From Paenibacillus ehimensis NBRC 15659 (GTDB taxonomy: Bacteria > Bacillota > Bacilli > Paenibacillales > NBRC-103111), in contig NZ_BILX01000054.1 in assembly GCF_004000785.1 (NCBI RefSeq), positions 1-44,918 on the forward strand: a stretch of DNA of 44,918 nucleotides, written 5' to 3'. Under the pieces are notes generated by a model that saw nothing but the letters and a program-made list of their open reading frames with translations, was not told where the DNA came from and made no database searches. Positions 1 to 7,270 of the stretch are shown one piece after another; position 1 is the stretch's first letter; every line of letters begins with the position of its first letter. Position numbers and translations under genes: made by a program.

Positions 1-908
1 CCATCGGCATCGACGACCATTTCTTCGAGGCCGGAGGCAATTCCTTAAGCCTGATCAAGCTGCTGTCGAGAATCAAGAGCGCGTTCGGCGTTGCTCTGGA
101 ATTACACAGCCTCTACAAGCACCCGACGATCAGGCTCGCCGCGCAGTACATTGTCACGGAAGAATACCGGCGGGCCTCCGAAGAGGACGGCATCTATTTG
201 CTTAACGAGCAGAAAGAGGCTCATATCTTCGCTTTCCCGCCGATAGCCGGGCTTGGAATCGTTTATAGTGAGCTGGCGCAGGCGATCGGATCGCACTCGC
301 TCTATGCGTTTGATTTTATCGAAAGCGACGATCGTATCGACCGCTATGTCAGCTTAATGACAAGCAAGCAGCAGGAAGGCCCTTATGTGTTATTCGGCTA
401 TTCCGCCGGGGGCAACTTGGCGTTCGAGGTCGCGGCCGAGCTGGCCCGCAGGGGTCTGGAGGTTTCGGACCTGATCCTGCTGGACAGCTATAAATTCGAC
501 AATGCTGTCGTGCGGATTCAATCTGCGGACACCGCGAATGTATATCAAGACATCCTTGAGGAGGCCGGCACCCATCCGTTGTATCGGAAGCTCTTTGAAA
601 CAGGTGATTTTAAAGACAAGGTCAAGCATAAAATCGAGGCGTACTCACATTATTTGAACGGACTCGCGAACGACGAAGTCATCGGTACCAACATTCACTT
701 TATCGAAGCGGAAAAGGCGGGAGAGGCTCCGAGAGCGGAGAATCCGGCTGTCGTTCCGATAGCTTGGAGCGATTATACGACCAAGCGTTATACGCGATAC
801 CAAGGGTTCGGAAAGCATGGCGAGATGCTCGCCCCCGGTTACTTGCACAGCAATGCGGCGGTGCTGACGAATATTTTGCAGCAGACCCGCAATATCACCG
901 TAGTCTAA
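1..908 (+). CDS. NRPS C-terminal end: carrier (PCP) and thioesterase domains (5' partial)
   Basis: The reading frame is open from base 3 and its start lies outside the window. A peptidyl carrier motif DDHFFEAGGNSL begins near base 12; its serine (codon 42-44) would carry phosphopantetheine. A type I thioesterase follows: the GYSAGG nucleophile elbow has Ser at 402-404, the Asp of LLDSY is at 483-485 and the His of GKHGEM is at 816-818, a complete Ser-Asp-His triad. The stretches FAFPP near the domain start, AFDFIE, and the C-terminal GFGKHGEML closely resemble the terminal thioesterase of surfactin synthetase SrfAC from memory. It therefore probably releases, and perhaps cyclises, a lipopeptide or peptide. 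This is the last module of an assembly line because no further domain follows. The product cannot be predicted without the upstream adenylation domains. Confidence 0.93.
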   Translation, partial: IGIDDHFFEAGGNSLSLIKLLSRIKSAFGVALELHSLYKHPTIRLAAQYIVTEEYRRASEEDGIYLLNEQKEAHIFAFPPIAGLGIVYSELAQAIGSHSLYAFDFIESDDRIDRYVSLMTSKQQEGPYVLFGYSAGGNLAFEVAAELARRGLEVSDLILLDSYKFDNAVVRIQSADTANVYQDILEEAGTHPLYRKLFETGDFKDKVKHKIEAYSHYLNGLANDEVIGTNIHFIEAEKAGEAPRAENPAVVPIAWSDYTTKRYTRYQGFGKHGEMLAPGYLHSNAAVLTNILQQTRNITVV

Positions 909-940
909 AAAAACAGCCGCAGCATCACCAAGGCAGGGCT

Positions 941-985
941 GTCCTGAAAGGCCGTTTTAGCGGCCCAAAGGGCGGCCCTTTTTTG
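941..985 (+). terminator. Probable intrinsic terminator after the NRPS
   Basis: GGCCG (950-954) pairs with CGGCC (961-965), and a larger alternative fold uses the later GGCGGCCC (971-978). A run of six T follows at 979-984. It lies 33 bp after the NRPS stop and separates it from the two-component operon. Confidence 0.55.
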
Positions 986-1013
986 CTGTACCCGCTTTGG
1001 AGGTCTTAACCGT

Positions 1014-1042
1014 TTGACGATTGCTTGATAGAAAGGTACTAT
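1014..1042 (+). promoter_or_regulatory. Sigma-A-type promoter of the BceRS-like operon
   Basis: TTGACG (1014-1019) and TACTAT (1037-1042) are separated by 17 bp, 42 bp upstream of the response-regulator ATG. The two-component genes are thus likely transcribed independently of the NRPS. Confidence 0.6.
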
Positions 1043-1083
1043 TTTAATAGGAAAATCCTGATTTAGGTAAAGGATGGAAAACG

Positions 1084-1758
1084 ATGTATAACCTGCTGAT
1101 CATTGAAGATGACAAGGATTTAGCGGACGCCATGAGAAAGCTGCTTTCCAAATGGGGCTATCATGCCGTCGTCTGCGAGGACTTTGAACATATTATGAAA
1201 TCGTTCGAAGCGGCCGAGCCGCATATCGTGCTGATGGATATTAACATTCCGGCTTTTGACGGCTTTTACTGGTGCAAGAAAATCAGAGAGGTTTCGAGCG
1301 TCCCGATCGTTTTCGTTTCGTCCAGAGAGAGCAGTATGGATATTGTGATGGCGATGAACAACGGGGGAGACGACTATATCCAGAAGCCTTTTGACAGCCA
1401 CGTGCTTGTGGCGAAGCTGCAGGCGATTATCCGGCGCACCTATGAGTACCGGACGGTCGAGACGCAGCTGATCGAGTGCAACCAGGTGATTCTCAATCTG
1501 AACGATACGAAGCTTTATTACGGAGAGGCGAGTCTGGACCTGACGAAAAACGAGTTTCGAACCTTAAAGACGCTGATGGAGAATAAGGGGAAGGTCGTAT
1601 CCCGGGAAAGCTTGATGAAGCAGCTCTGGAATGACGATCTGTATGTCAATGAAAATACGCTCACCGTGAATATGAACCGGTTAAGAAAAAAATTGGAGGA
1701 TATCGGCGTCGGCGATTTCATCCATACCAAAAAAGGAATGGGCTACATCATCCCATGA
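1084..1758 (+). CDS. OmpR-family response regulator, BceR-like
   Basis: This 224 aa protein has a receiver domain (about 1-115) with acidic residues E8/D9/D10, phospho-acceptor D52 in MDINIPAFDG and K101 in the QKPF motif. A winged-helix DNA-binding domain follows (about 130-224). The ATG is preceded by an AAAGGATGG ribosome binding site. Its stop overlaps the kinase start (ATGA), so the pair is translationally coupled. The MDINIPAFDG and SSRES motifs are typical of the BceR/GraR branch, which responds to cell-wall-active peptides. Such regulators usually switch on a BceAB-type ABC exporter, but none is present here. Next to an NRPS it may serve self-resistance; that is inference. Confidence 0.9.
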   Translation: MYNLLIIEDDKDLADAMRKLLSKWGYHAVVCEDFEHIMKSFEAAEPHIVLMDINIPAFDGFYWCKKIREVSSVPIVFVSSRESSMDIVMAMNNGGDDYIQKPFDSHVLVAKLQAIIRRTYEYRTVETQLIECNQVILNLNDTKLYYGEASLDLTKNEFRTLKTLMENKGKVVSRESLMKQLWNDDLYVNENTLTVNMNRLRKKLEDIGVGDFIHTKKGMGYIIP

Positions 1759-2765
1759 GGCTGCGCGATTATATTCGAAGCCACAAGCTGTGGCTTATCA
1801 GCAATGCGGTTCTGGTGCTCTTGACGAACGGCATCTTGTTCGGCAGCGTGCCGCTCGGCCAAGGAACGGCGGATATCGTTTATATGGACGTTCTGCTCGT
1901 CACGACGCAGCTTGTGTTTTTCGTTTACGGCTACGTCAAGCAAAAGAGAACGTATGCCCGCTTCCTGCACGACACAGGAGAAAAGGGGCGAAAAACCGAT
2001 CCCCAAGGCGATTTCTATACCGATATGCTGACCAAAGCTCTGGAACGGCAGCACAAGCTTTTTTCGGAAAAGGAAGAAGAGTACAAGAAAAAAATGAACG
2101 AAACCCAGGAATACATGACGCAATGGGTGCACGATATCAAGGTGAACCTTGCGGTGAGCGAGCTGCTGCTTGAGGAGATGGAGAACGGACACGAGCTGAG
2201 GAACCAGATCGAGCAGATGAAATTCAGGATTCATCAGGTGCTGCAGATGACCCGGGCGACACATTACAATGAGGACATGGCCGCGGAGGAAGTGGACGTC
2301 TGTCAGGTATTGCGGAACGCCATTAAGGAGAACGCGCTGTTCTTCATTCATAAAAATATCGAGATCGAGACGGATTTGAAGCCGTTTACGGTCATTAGCG
2401 ACAAAAAATGGGTATTCGATATTTTATGCCAAATCCTGAACAACAGCAGCAAATATACGCCCCCGGGCGGCCGGCTGACGATCGCCGTAAGGGAAGAGGA
2501 GCGGGCTTATTACGTCAGCATTCGGGATAACGGCATCGGCATTCCGCGGGAGGATCTCCCCCGCATTTTCGACAAAGGGTTTACCGGCAAAAACGGTCGG
2601 TCGGGTACGAAATCGACGGGAATGGGGCTTTATTACGCGAAGAAAATGGCGGAGCGTTTAAGCATAGGACTCGAAGCAGCGAGTGAAGAGGGCGCCTATA
2701 CGGAATTCACGGTCATTTTCTACAAGCTGTCCGATTATTATACCGTCTATTCGGCCATCCGCTAG
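1755..2765 (+). CDS. Intramembrane-sensing histidine kinase, BceS-like
   Basis: This 336 aa kinase has two N-terminal transmembrane helices (about 13-31 and 42-61) and almost no extracellular loop, as in BceS/GraS/LiaS-type kinases that sense through a partner membrane protein. The phospho-acceptor is H126 in QWVHDIKVNL, an unusual version of the common H-x-I-K-T-P-L box: valine and asparagine replace T-P. The ATPase domain shows the N box (QILNNSSKYTPPGG), DNGIGI, and GTKSTGMGLYYAKK. BceS-family kinases normally depend on a BceAB transporter for stimulus perception. None is adjacent, so the partner may lie upstream of the NRPS or elsewhere. Confidence 0.9.
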   Translation: MRLRDYIRSHKLWLISNAVLVLLTNGILFGSVPLGQGTADIVYMDVLLVTTQLVFFVYGYVKQKRTYARFLHDTGEKGRKTDPQGDFYTDMLTKALERQHKLFSEKEEEYKKKMNETQEYMTQWVHDIKVNLAVSELLLEEMENGHELRNQIEQMKFRIHQVLQMTRATHYNEDMAAEEVDVCQVLRNAIKENALFFIHKNIEIETDLKPFTVISDKKWVFDILCQILNNSSKYTPPGGRLTIAVREEERAYYVSIRDNGIGIPREDLPRIFDKGFTGKNGRSGTKSTGMGLYYAKKMAERLSIGLEAASEEGAYTEFTVIFYKLSDYYTVYSAIR

Positions 2766-2830
2766 CGCGCTACGGCCAAGGTGGGAAGCAATCGTAATAG
2801 ATTTGTTGAGACAGATTCTCGTCCAGGCTG

Positions 2831-2870
2831 AGCAGGCCCATGCGACTTTTGCGCACGGGCCTGCTTTTTT
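2831..2870 (+). terminator. Strong intrinsic terminator of the two-component operon
   Basis: AGCAGGCCC (2831-2839) pairs perfectly with GGGCCTGCT (2857-2865), extended inward by TGCG/CGCA across one mismatch, and is followed by TTTTTT. It lies 65 bp after the kinase stop. Confidence 0.9.
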
Positions 2871-2918
2871 ATTTGGAAAAAAACTTAAGAATTGGGCCGA
2901 ACCTGCCGATATAAGCAG

Positions 2919-3206
2919 TTAGGTTAGGCGGGTTCGCTTTACGCGCTCCGGGCTGGGCCAGGGGATGGGTTTGGCCGGCCGCATATTCGGCAATCTTTTG
3001 TGCCGACGCAGCTCCGACCATTTTTGCAGCGCGGTGCTCGCGGCCGTGCTGGCTGCGATGGCGAGCAGATCCGAAGCGGTTGCTTTTCGGACGATCGCAT
3101 AGATCCCGGTGCTGGAGATCAACTCGATCACAATGACCTTCTTGAGATCCGAAGCGGATATCGCAAGGAACGGATAGGGGTTGGGCTTGGCTTTTGAGGT
3201 GTGCAA
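2919..3206 (-). CDS. Small protein of unknown function (95 aa, TTG start)
   Basis: I do not recognise the family. The reading frame is open further upstream, to 3347, but that extension runs through a terminator hairpin and is not credible as coding. The TTG at 3206-3204 is preceded at 7 bp by a near-perfect AGGAGGG ribosome binding site, which fixes the start. The protein begins MHTSKAKPNPYPFL. Its central part is hydrophobic/alanine-rich (about 20-60, KKVIVIELISSTGIYAI and LLAIAASTAASTAL) and the tail is basic (WSELRRHKR and KRTRLT). It could be a small membrane-associated or nucleic-acid-binding protein; no function is proposed. Confidence 0.55.
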   Translation of the reverse strand: MHTSKAKPNPYPFLAISASDLKKVIVIELISSTGIYAIVRKATASDLLAIAASTAASTALQKWSELRRHKRLPNMRPAKPIPWPSPERVKRTRLT

Positions 3207-3292
3207 TCGTCTGCCCTCCTGCTCGTCGGATATAGCCGGCGTACGATATAAGGTATGGCAGTCGGATTTTGTCCTATGCGGAATTGGCAAAA

Positions 3293-3337
3293 TAAAAAGC
3301 CCGCCCCAAATCTTTTTGAGATTTGGCACAGGCTTGC
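3293..3337 (-). terminator. Intrinsic terminator of the small two-TM gene
   Basis: Read on the minus strand, a long stem pairs AGCCTGTGCCAAATCT with AGATTTGGGGCGGGCT around a short CAAAA loop and is followed by TTTTTATTTT. It lies 15 bp beyond the stop of the minus-strand gene that ends at 3352. Confidence 0.85.
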
Positions 3338-3351
3338 TTGATCGCATGAAC

Positions 3352-3633
3352 TTATCGATACGTTGAAACGCCGATGAGACCTATAATCAGAAAAGTAAAG
3401 ATCAAATATACGACAAATCCGATGACCATCCAGAGCAGCGCGGCTTTCGCATAATTCGATTTGTTCGGATTCGCTCCGCCGCCAAAGGCCCATACAAACA
3501 GCATAATAAGGTTGACGAGCGGGATGATCAAAATCAGCATCGTAATGAGCCAATCTTTTACTGTCATGATCGGTGCGGATTGAGGCTGGTTAGCGTAGTT
3601 CACGTTCGCCCCGGGATTTACATTTGTGTTCAC
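3352..3633 (-). CDS. Small membrane protein with two transmembrane helices
   Basis: This 93 aa protein has a short polar N-terminus rich in Asn/Pro (NTNVNPGANVNYANQ). A first helix follows (about 31-51, WLITMLILIIPLVNLIMLFVWAFG), then a polar loop GGANPNKSNYAKA, then a second helix (about 65-89). The GTG at 3633 is preferred over upstream in-frame ATGs because AGGGGG lies 10 bp before it. The IPLVNLIMLFVWAFG core and NPNKSNYAKA loop recall a small unnamed Firmicute membrane family from memory; the function is unknown. It has a good promoter with a leader of about 110 nt and its own terminator, so it is monocistronic. Confidence 0.75.
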   Translation of the reverse strand: MNTNVNPGANVNYANQPQSAPIMTVKDWLITMLILIIPLVNLIMLFVWAFGGGANPNKSNYAKAALLWMVIGFVVYLIFTFLIIGLIGVSTYR

Positions 3634-3748
3634 GTGGAAATTTCCCCCTAAACGATTTTCTTGAGCAATATAGAATATGTATTCCAAGGTGTGTGTTACA
3701 TATTACAAAAAAAATAATATTTTACCTAATATATTGCTCATGTAGAAA

Positions 3749-3777
3749 ATAATATGCGATATTTTGTATAATTTCAA
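3749..3777 (-). promoter_or_regulatory. Sigma-A-type promoter of the two-TM gene
   Basis: On the minus strand, TTGAAA (3777-3772) and TATTAT (3754-3749) are spaced by exactly 17 bp in an AT-rich context. The implied leader is about 110 nt. Confidence 0.6.
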
Positions 3778-3852
3778 GATATTTTTTTGTAAAATGTTGT
3801 TTAGCGTCATTTTTTGTCGGTCGTCAAACGCTGCTGTTGGAGTAAAAAAGGC

Positions 3853-3883
3853 AAAAAACCGCTGCCCGTCGGCGGCGGTTTTC
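3853..3883 (-). terminator. Intrinsic terminator after the VOC gene
   Basis: AAAACCGC pairs with GCGGTTTT around a GC-rich centre, with a T-run on the minus-strand exit side (six T). It lies about 50 bp beyond the stop of the gene ending at 3932. Confidence 0.7.
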
Positions 3884-3931
3884 CGCTTTTGACCTTGGTT
3901 CGTAAACATTTGTTAACGTTCTGTAAAACCG

Positions 3932-4345
3932 TTAGATCTTCTTCTCAAGAGTCAACTGCCAAGAGACGCCAAACTTATCTTGAACCCAGCCGAACTTTTC
4001 GCTGAACGGATAAGCTCCCAGCGGCATCATAACAAATCCCCCGTCGGACAGCTTCCCGAATACCCGGTCGATCTCCGCTTCCGTATCACATGTTACATAT
4101 AATGACATAGAAGGGGTGAACGTGAAGTCGTGCTTCACGCTGCTGTCGATGCACATAAACACTTGTCCGTTGAGCGAAAATAAGGCTTGCACCACGGTTC
4201 CTTCGGCACCGGATTCGTTCGGTCCGTAATGCTGCATGCTGATGATTTCCGATTGGTCAAATAAAGTGATGTAGAAATTCATGGCCTCTTCGGCTTTACC
4301 TTCGAACATGAAGAACGTGGTGATTTTTTGTTTTGCGTTTCCCAT
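3932..4345 (-). CDS. VOC-superfamily protein, PhnB/DUF1338-unrelated 3-demethylubiquinone-methyltransferase-like type
   Basis: This 137 aa protein is a single vicinal-oxygen-chelate domain of the PhnB-like family. Family features visible are ITTFFMFEGKAEEAMNFY near the N-terminus, the central FMCIDSSVKHDFTFTPSMSLYV, and the C-terminal FGWVQDKFGVSWQL. The ATG at 4345 starts MGNAKQKITT; in-frame codons further upstream would add a poorly conserved tail. GGGAG lies about 12 bp upstream. Members are annotated as metal-dependent glyoxalase/bleomycin-resistance-like enzymes, but the substrate is unknown. Terminator hairpins flank it, so it is probably transcribed alone. Confidence 0.85.
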   Translation of the reverse strand: MGNAKQKITTFFMFEGKAEEAMNFYITLFDQSEIISMQHYGPNESGAEGTVVQALFSLNGQVFMCIDSSVKHDFTFTPSMSLYVTCDTEAEIDRVFGKLSDGGFVMMPLGAYPFSEKFGWVQDKFGVSWQLTLEKKI

Positions 4346-4519
4346 CCTAAATCCATCTCCCTTATGAAATCGACTTATCCTATTAGAAGTATTAACCAAA
4401 ACCATCCGAATCAATCATGTAAATCACCATCCGAAACCAAGATAGCAATCCGTAAGAAATCGCTGCTTGGTTCATATGCTAGAATAAAAGGGATTCCAAA
4501 GGCGCCTCTCGAATATACC

Positions 4520-4547
4520 TTGACAGGAATATTCCAATTCGGATAAC
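4520..4547 (+). promoter_or_regulatory. Promoter with palindromic operator upstream of arsR-like gene
   Basis: TTGACA (4520-4525) and GATAAC (4542-4547) have a 16 bp spacer. The perfect palindrome GGAATATTCC (4526-4535) sits between them, the expected place for ArsR-type autorepression. The -10 ends only 9 bp before the ATG at 4557 and no Shine-Dalgarno is visible, so the transcript may be nearly leaderless. Confidence 0.55.
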
Positions 4548-4556
4548 ATTGATTGC

Positions 4557-4892
4557 ATGAATTCGATCTTGAGTGCTCTTGCGGAGCCCAACCGCCTAAA
4601 GATCGTCGAGCTCTTGCGTGACGGCCCGCTCACCGTAGGGGAAATCGCCGATCGGCTTGGGCTCCACCAGCCGCAAGCTTCCAAGCATCTTCGCGTCCTT
4701 AGCGAAGCCGGACTTGTCGAGATGCAGCCGGTCGCTAACCGCCGGATTTACAGGCTGCGGCCCCAACCGTTGTTGGAGCTGAATCGTTGGCTCGCATCGT
4801 TCAGCCGCGTTTGGGAGGAAAGGTTCGACCGTCTGGACGATTATTTGCTCGAGCTGCAAAAGTCAGACCGGAAACCTGACGACAAGCCGTAG
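4557..4892 (+). CDS. ArsR-family winged-helix repressor
   Basis: This 111 aa protein is a compact ArsR/SmtB-like regulator. LAEPNRLKIVELLRDGPLTV (about 7-26) is the first helix pair, GEIADRLGLHQPQASKHLRVL (about 27-47) the helix-turn-helix, and NRRIYRLRP the wing (about 60-69). The metal-binding ELCVCDL motif is absent, so it belongs to the non-metal group that often precedes SRPBCC (AHSA1) or VOC genes. Here a VOC gene (5045) follows after about 150 bp. That gap holds only a possible remnant ORF. The GGAATATTCC palindrome in its promoter is the likely operator. Confidence 0.88.
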   Translation: MNSILSALAEPNRLKIVELLRDGPLTVGEIADRLGLHQPQASKHLRVLSEAGLVEMQPVANRRIYRLRPQPLLELNRWLASFSRVWEERFDRLDDYLLELQKSDRKPDDKP

Positions 4893-4920
4893 CCGCGCCG
4901 CACATGACGGCGTGCGCTGA

Positions 4921-5064
4921 TGGCGAGCCATAGGAGAGGAGGGTCGTCTACGATTTGAAGAAGGCTTCAAAGCTTGGTGGAATTTCCGCCAGTCAAGTCC
5001 GGAGTTCCCGCAATACATTCAAATTAACGATGAGGTGATCGGTCATGGCATTTACAGCGGATAA
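4921..5064 (+). pseudogene. Possible remnant of a deleted gene between arsR and VOC genes
   Basis: This is an open stretch of 47 codons with no plausible start. It reads protein-like at its end (FKAWWNFRQSSPEFPQY, then GHGIYSG and a stop) and overlaps the start of the next gene. It may be the tail of a truncated gene or chance; no family was recognised. Confidence 0.2.
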
Positions 5065-5461
5065 AATGTTTGTTAATTTACCGGTTAAAGATTTGAACAA
5101 ATCCATCGAATTTTTTACGAAGCTCGGCTTTGAGTTCAACGCCCAGTTTACCGATGAAAACGCCACTTGCATGATTATCAACGACAACACGTTTGTCATG
5201 CTGTTGGTTGAAAGCTTCTTCAAAACGTTTACGAAGAAAGACATTTCGGATACCGCCAAAAGCACGGAAGTGATCGTCGCCTTATCCGCCGACAGCCGGG
5301 AACAGGTGGACGAGCTTGTCAATAAGGCTTTGGCTGCCGGTGGCCAGGCTTCGAACGATCCGACGGACCATGGCTTTATGTACACATGGAGCTTCCAGGA
5401 TATCGACGGTCATCTGTGGGAATTAATCTACATGGATGCAAGTGCGATCCAACAAGCGTAG
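5045..5461 (+). CDS. VOC-superfamily glyoxalase-like protein
   Basis: This 138 aa single VOC domain has MFVNLPVKDLNKSIEFFTKLGF at the N-terminus and the C-terminal WSFQDIDGHLWELIYMD, in which the late Glu is the usual metal-ligand position. The family includes the extradiol-dioxygenase-like proteins often found next to ArsR regulators. The ribosome binding site GAGGTGAT lies 6 bp before the ATG. A strong terminator follows directly. The ArsR-like gene 150 bp upstream may regulate it, but substrate and function are not predictable. Confidence 0.88.
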   Translation: MAFTADKMFVNLPVKDLNKSIEFFTKLGFEFNAQFTDENATCMIINDNTFVMLLVESFFKTFTKKDISDTAKSTEVIVALSADSREQVDELVNKALAAGGQASNDPTDHGFMYTWSFQDIDGHLWELIYMDASAIQQA

Positions 5462-5477
5462 GAGAAAATATGCTGCA

Positions 5478-5505
5478 AACCTCCCGTACATATGGGAGGT
5501 TTTTT
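5478..5505 (+). terminator. Intrinsic terminator after VOC gene
   Basis: AACCTCCC (5478-5485) pairs perfectly with GGGAGGTT (5494-5501) across an 8 nt loop and is followed by T5. Confidence 0.9.
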
Positions 5506-5620
5506 CACGGGAATCACGTTATCATGTGTTCATTGGGACTTGAGCCTGCCCATTCCAAATTTACTCACGAGAACAGGAAAAGCAATGGGGTACATTGGCT
5601 ACCACGATAAAGTATCTTTA

Positions 5621-5649
5621 TTGAAAAAAGTGCAATCGTTCGATAAATA
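5621..5649 (+). promoter_or_regulatory. Candidate promoter of the DUF2277 gene
   Basis: TTGAAA (5621-5626) and TAAATA (5644-5649) have a 17 bp spacer, about 70 bp before the start codon. Confidence 0.4.
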
Positions 5650-5720
5650 GGGAGATAAGTGGCGAATGGGAGAAGAGTTATAGTAAGATGACCTCAAAAA
5701 GATCCCAAAGGAGAAAAGCG

Positions 5721-5999
5721 ATGTGCCGAAATATTAAGACGTTGTTCAACTTTGACCCTCCGGCAACCGAGGAAGAGATTCAAGCCGCCTCGCTTCAATT
5801 CGTGAGGAAGCTGTCCGGCTTCAACAAGCCTTCGAAGGCGAACGAGGAAGCGTTCCAGCTGGCCGTTGAGGAGGTCACGGCCGCTGCCCGGAAGCTGCTG
5901 GACTCGCTGGTAACGCATGCCGAGCCCCGCAACCGCGAGGTGGAAATCGAACGCGCCCGCATCCGATCGGCGAAACGGTTCGGGGTTGAAGAGAAATAA
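5721..5999 (+). CDS. DUF2277 family protein
   Basis: This 92 aa protein starts MCRNIKTLFNFDPPATEEEIQ, the signature of DUF2277, and continues with ASLQFVRKLSGFNKPSKANEEAFQLAVEEV (split here by family convention), then a helical basic tail. The N-terminal C2/R3/N4 and the FNxPPATxEE pattern are strongly conserved in the family. The ATG at 5721 is chosen because AAAGGAG lies 7 bp upstream; an in-frame ATG 33 bp earlier lacks a site. The function is unknown. It is followed by its own terminator. Confidence 0.88.
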   Translation: MCRNIKTLFNFDPPATEEEIQAASLQFVRKLSGFNKPSKANEEAFQLAVEEVTAAARKLLDSLVTHAEPRNREVEIERARIRSAKRFGVEEK

Positions 6000-6030
6000 G
6001 ATACATATAGAAGCAGGATAAAAAGAAACA

Positions 6031-6069
6031 GCCTCTCAATCCTTGGCGAGGATGGGGAGGCCATTTTTT
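6031..6069 (+). terminator. Intrinsic terminator after the DUF2277 gene
   Basis: GCCTCTCAATCCT (6031-6043) pairs with AGGATGGGGAGGC (6049-6061) with one mismatch and one G-U pair, and is followed by CATTTTTT. Confidence 0.8.
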
Positions 6070-6080
6070 CAACGGAAACA

Positions 6081-6995
6081 TTATTTTTTTACGGCATGGA
6101 TATAATGAATCGTCTCGAACGCAGACAAATCGTCTGTGCGATGGCTAAAGAAAAGGTCTTGGATCGCCGCCGGCGACAGATGCTCATAAATGAGCAAGCC
6201 TGATGGTTCCAGCAGATTCTCGATTTCGTCATAAGTGAAGCACGATTTCATCGGTTCTCCGCTTGCGGAAGCCATGCTCACCATATGTTCAACCCGGTTA
6301 AACCTCCCTTTTTCTTCAAACAGGTTTTCGTCCGCATAATCCATAACGATAGAACTTCCTGCAGGGACTTTGGCAAATAAATGACAGAGCAAGCTTGAAA
6401 TTTCTTCTTTCGTTAAATAATACGAAACCCCCAACAGGCTAAAGAACGTTTTTTGGTTTTCAAATCCTTCCTCTACTAGATGTTGATAAGCAAACTGACG
6501 GGTGAAGTCCATAGGAACAAAATGAAGATTGCTCGGAATGTCAAACTTGGCTTGATTCAACCTTTTCTTTTTGAATTCCTGGGTAGCCGGATGATCGACT
6601 TCAAATATTTCCAGGCGATTGCTCAATTCCGGATGCCGGAAGCAAAACGTATCCAGCCCGGCTCCGAGGATGACATACTGCTTTAATCCTAACCTGACTT
6701 CGTTGAGCAATACGTTTTCGCAATACGCAGCACGTGCCAACGGTGTAGGGGAAAGCTGAACTTGTACAATCCATTTCAAAATTTCATCCGGATTATCCTG
6801 TAACCTTTCAGCCATATCCTGATTGAAAAACGGTATCCCTCGAATCATATGTTCTCTGATGTCCGAAAACTCTTGTTGGGAAATGAGATTCACTGCCAAA
6901 AAGTCATCGAAAATTTTGGGTGTGTCATATTGGCTGTGATAGGCTCGACCAAACGCGGATATTAAGGAAGTTAAACTGGACTCCGTTGGCTTCAT
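6081..6995 (-). CDS. Class I SAM-dependent methyltransferase (TIGR00027/YktD-like, leucine carboxyl methyltransferase fold)
   Basis: This 304 aa protein has the family's SAM-binding motif YVILGAGLDTFCFR (about 108-121), followed by FEVDHPATQEFKKKRL (about 130-145) with the acidic residue that binds the SAM ribose. LHFVPMDF and TFFSLLGVSYYLTKEE follow, all typical of TIGR00027 methyltransferases. These include B. subtilis YktD and O-methyltransferases of polyketide clusters. The start at 6995 (MKPTESS) is fixed by GGAGGAG 7 bp upstream; earlier in-frame starts lie within the operator palindrome. The substrate is unknown. A strong promoter overlapped by a palindrome suggests tight repression. 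Confidence 0.88.
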   Translation of the reverse strand: MKPTESSLTSLISAFGRAYHSQYDTPKIFDDFLAVNLISQQEFSDIREHMIRGIPFFNQDMAERLQDNPDEILKWIVQVQLSPTPLARAAYCENVLLNEVRLGLKQYVILGAGLDTFCFRHPELSNRLEIFEVDHPATQEFKKKRLNQAKFDIPSNLHFVPMDFTRQFAYQHLVEEGFENQKTFFSLLGVSYYLTKEEISSLLCHLFAKVPAGSSIVMDYADENLFEEKGRFNRVEHMVSMASASGEPMKSCFTYDEIENLLEPSGLLIYEHLSPAAIQDLFFSHRTDDLSAFETIHYIHAVKK

Positions 6996-7018
6996 ACAAT
7001 GCTCCTCCAGCATAAAAA

Positions 7019-7050
7019 AATAAGATTCCCCTGGCCAGGAGAATCTTATT
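7019..7050. promoter_or_regulatory. 32-bp palindromic operator over the methyltransferase promoter
   Basis: AATAAGATTC (7019-7028) is the exact inverted repeat of GAATCTTATT (7041-7050), with an inner CCTGGCCAGG centre and only one mismatched pair. It overlaps the -10 and the expected transcription start of the minus-strand promoter, as a repressor operator would. On the minus strand it is also followed by seven T, so it could alternatively act as a terminator-like structure for transcripts from further upstream. Confidence 0.65.
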
Positions 7051-7076
7051 ATACACACGATTTATTTAAATGTAAA
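7048..7076 (-). promoter_or_regulatory. Sigma-A-type promoter of the methyltransferase gene
   Basis: On the minus strand, TTTACA (7076-7071) and a consensus TATAAT (7053-7048) are spaced by 17 bp. The -10 overlaps the outer arm of the 7019-7050 palindrome. Confidence 0.7.
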
Positions 7077-7270
7077 TTATAGCATAAACAAATAAATTTG
7101 TCAATAGGTAATTGTTCTTATTGCAAGACACAAAACAGCCCCCCCCTCTATAAAAATATGAAATTTTGGATTTTCACATTTCTCTTTTTGTTCTTGTTTT
7201 TCGGATTACAATAAAAACAGAGGCAGCGATCTGTGCGGCTGCCACAGGATACAAAAGGAGGGGGAATGGC

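Larger units (their letters stand above)
3634..3931. other. AT-rich intergenic region
   Basis: These 298 bp are unusually AT-rich for this window. They hold the minus-strand promoter of the two-TM gene with its long leader (3634-3777) and a minus-strand terminator for the VOC gene (3853-3883). No coding capacity was seen. Confidence 0.6.

Noticed and set aside
5386..5640. Open frames after the VOC gene, including MGYIGYHDKVSLLKKV
   Set aside because: They are short, with no ribosome binding site, and partly overlap the terminator. They may be a remnant but are not supportable as a gene.
7139..7146. Run of eight C between divergent genes, as a phase-variation tract
   Set aside because: It lies outside coding sequence and outside the recognised promoter elements, so there is no evidence of function.
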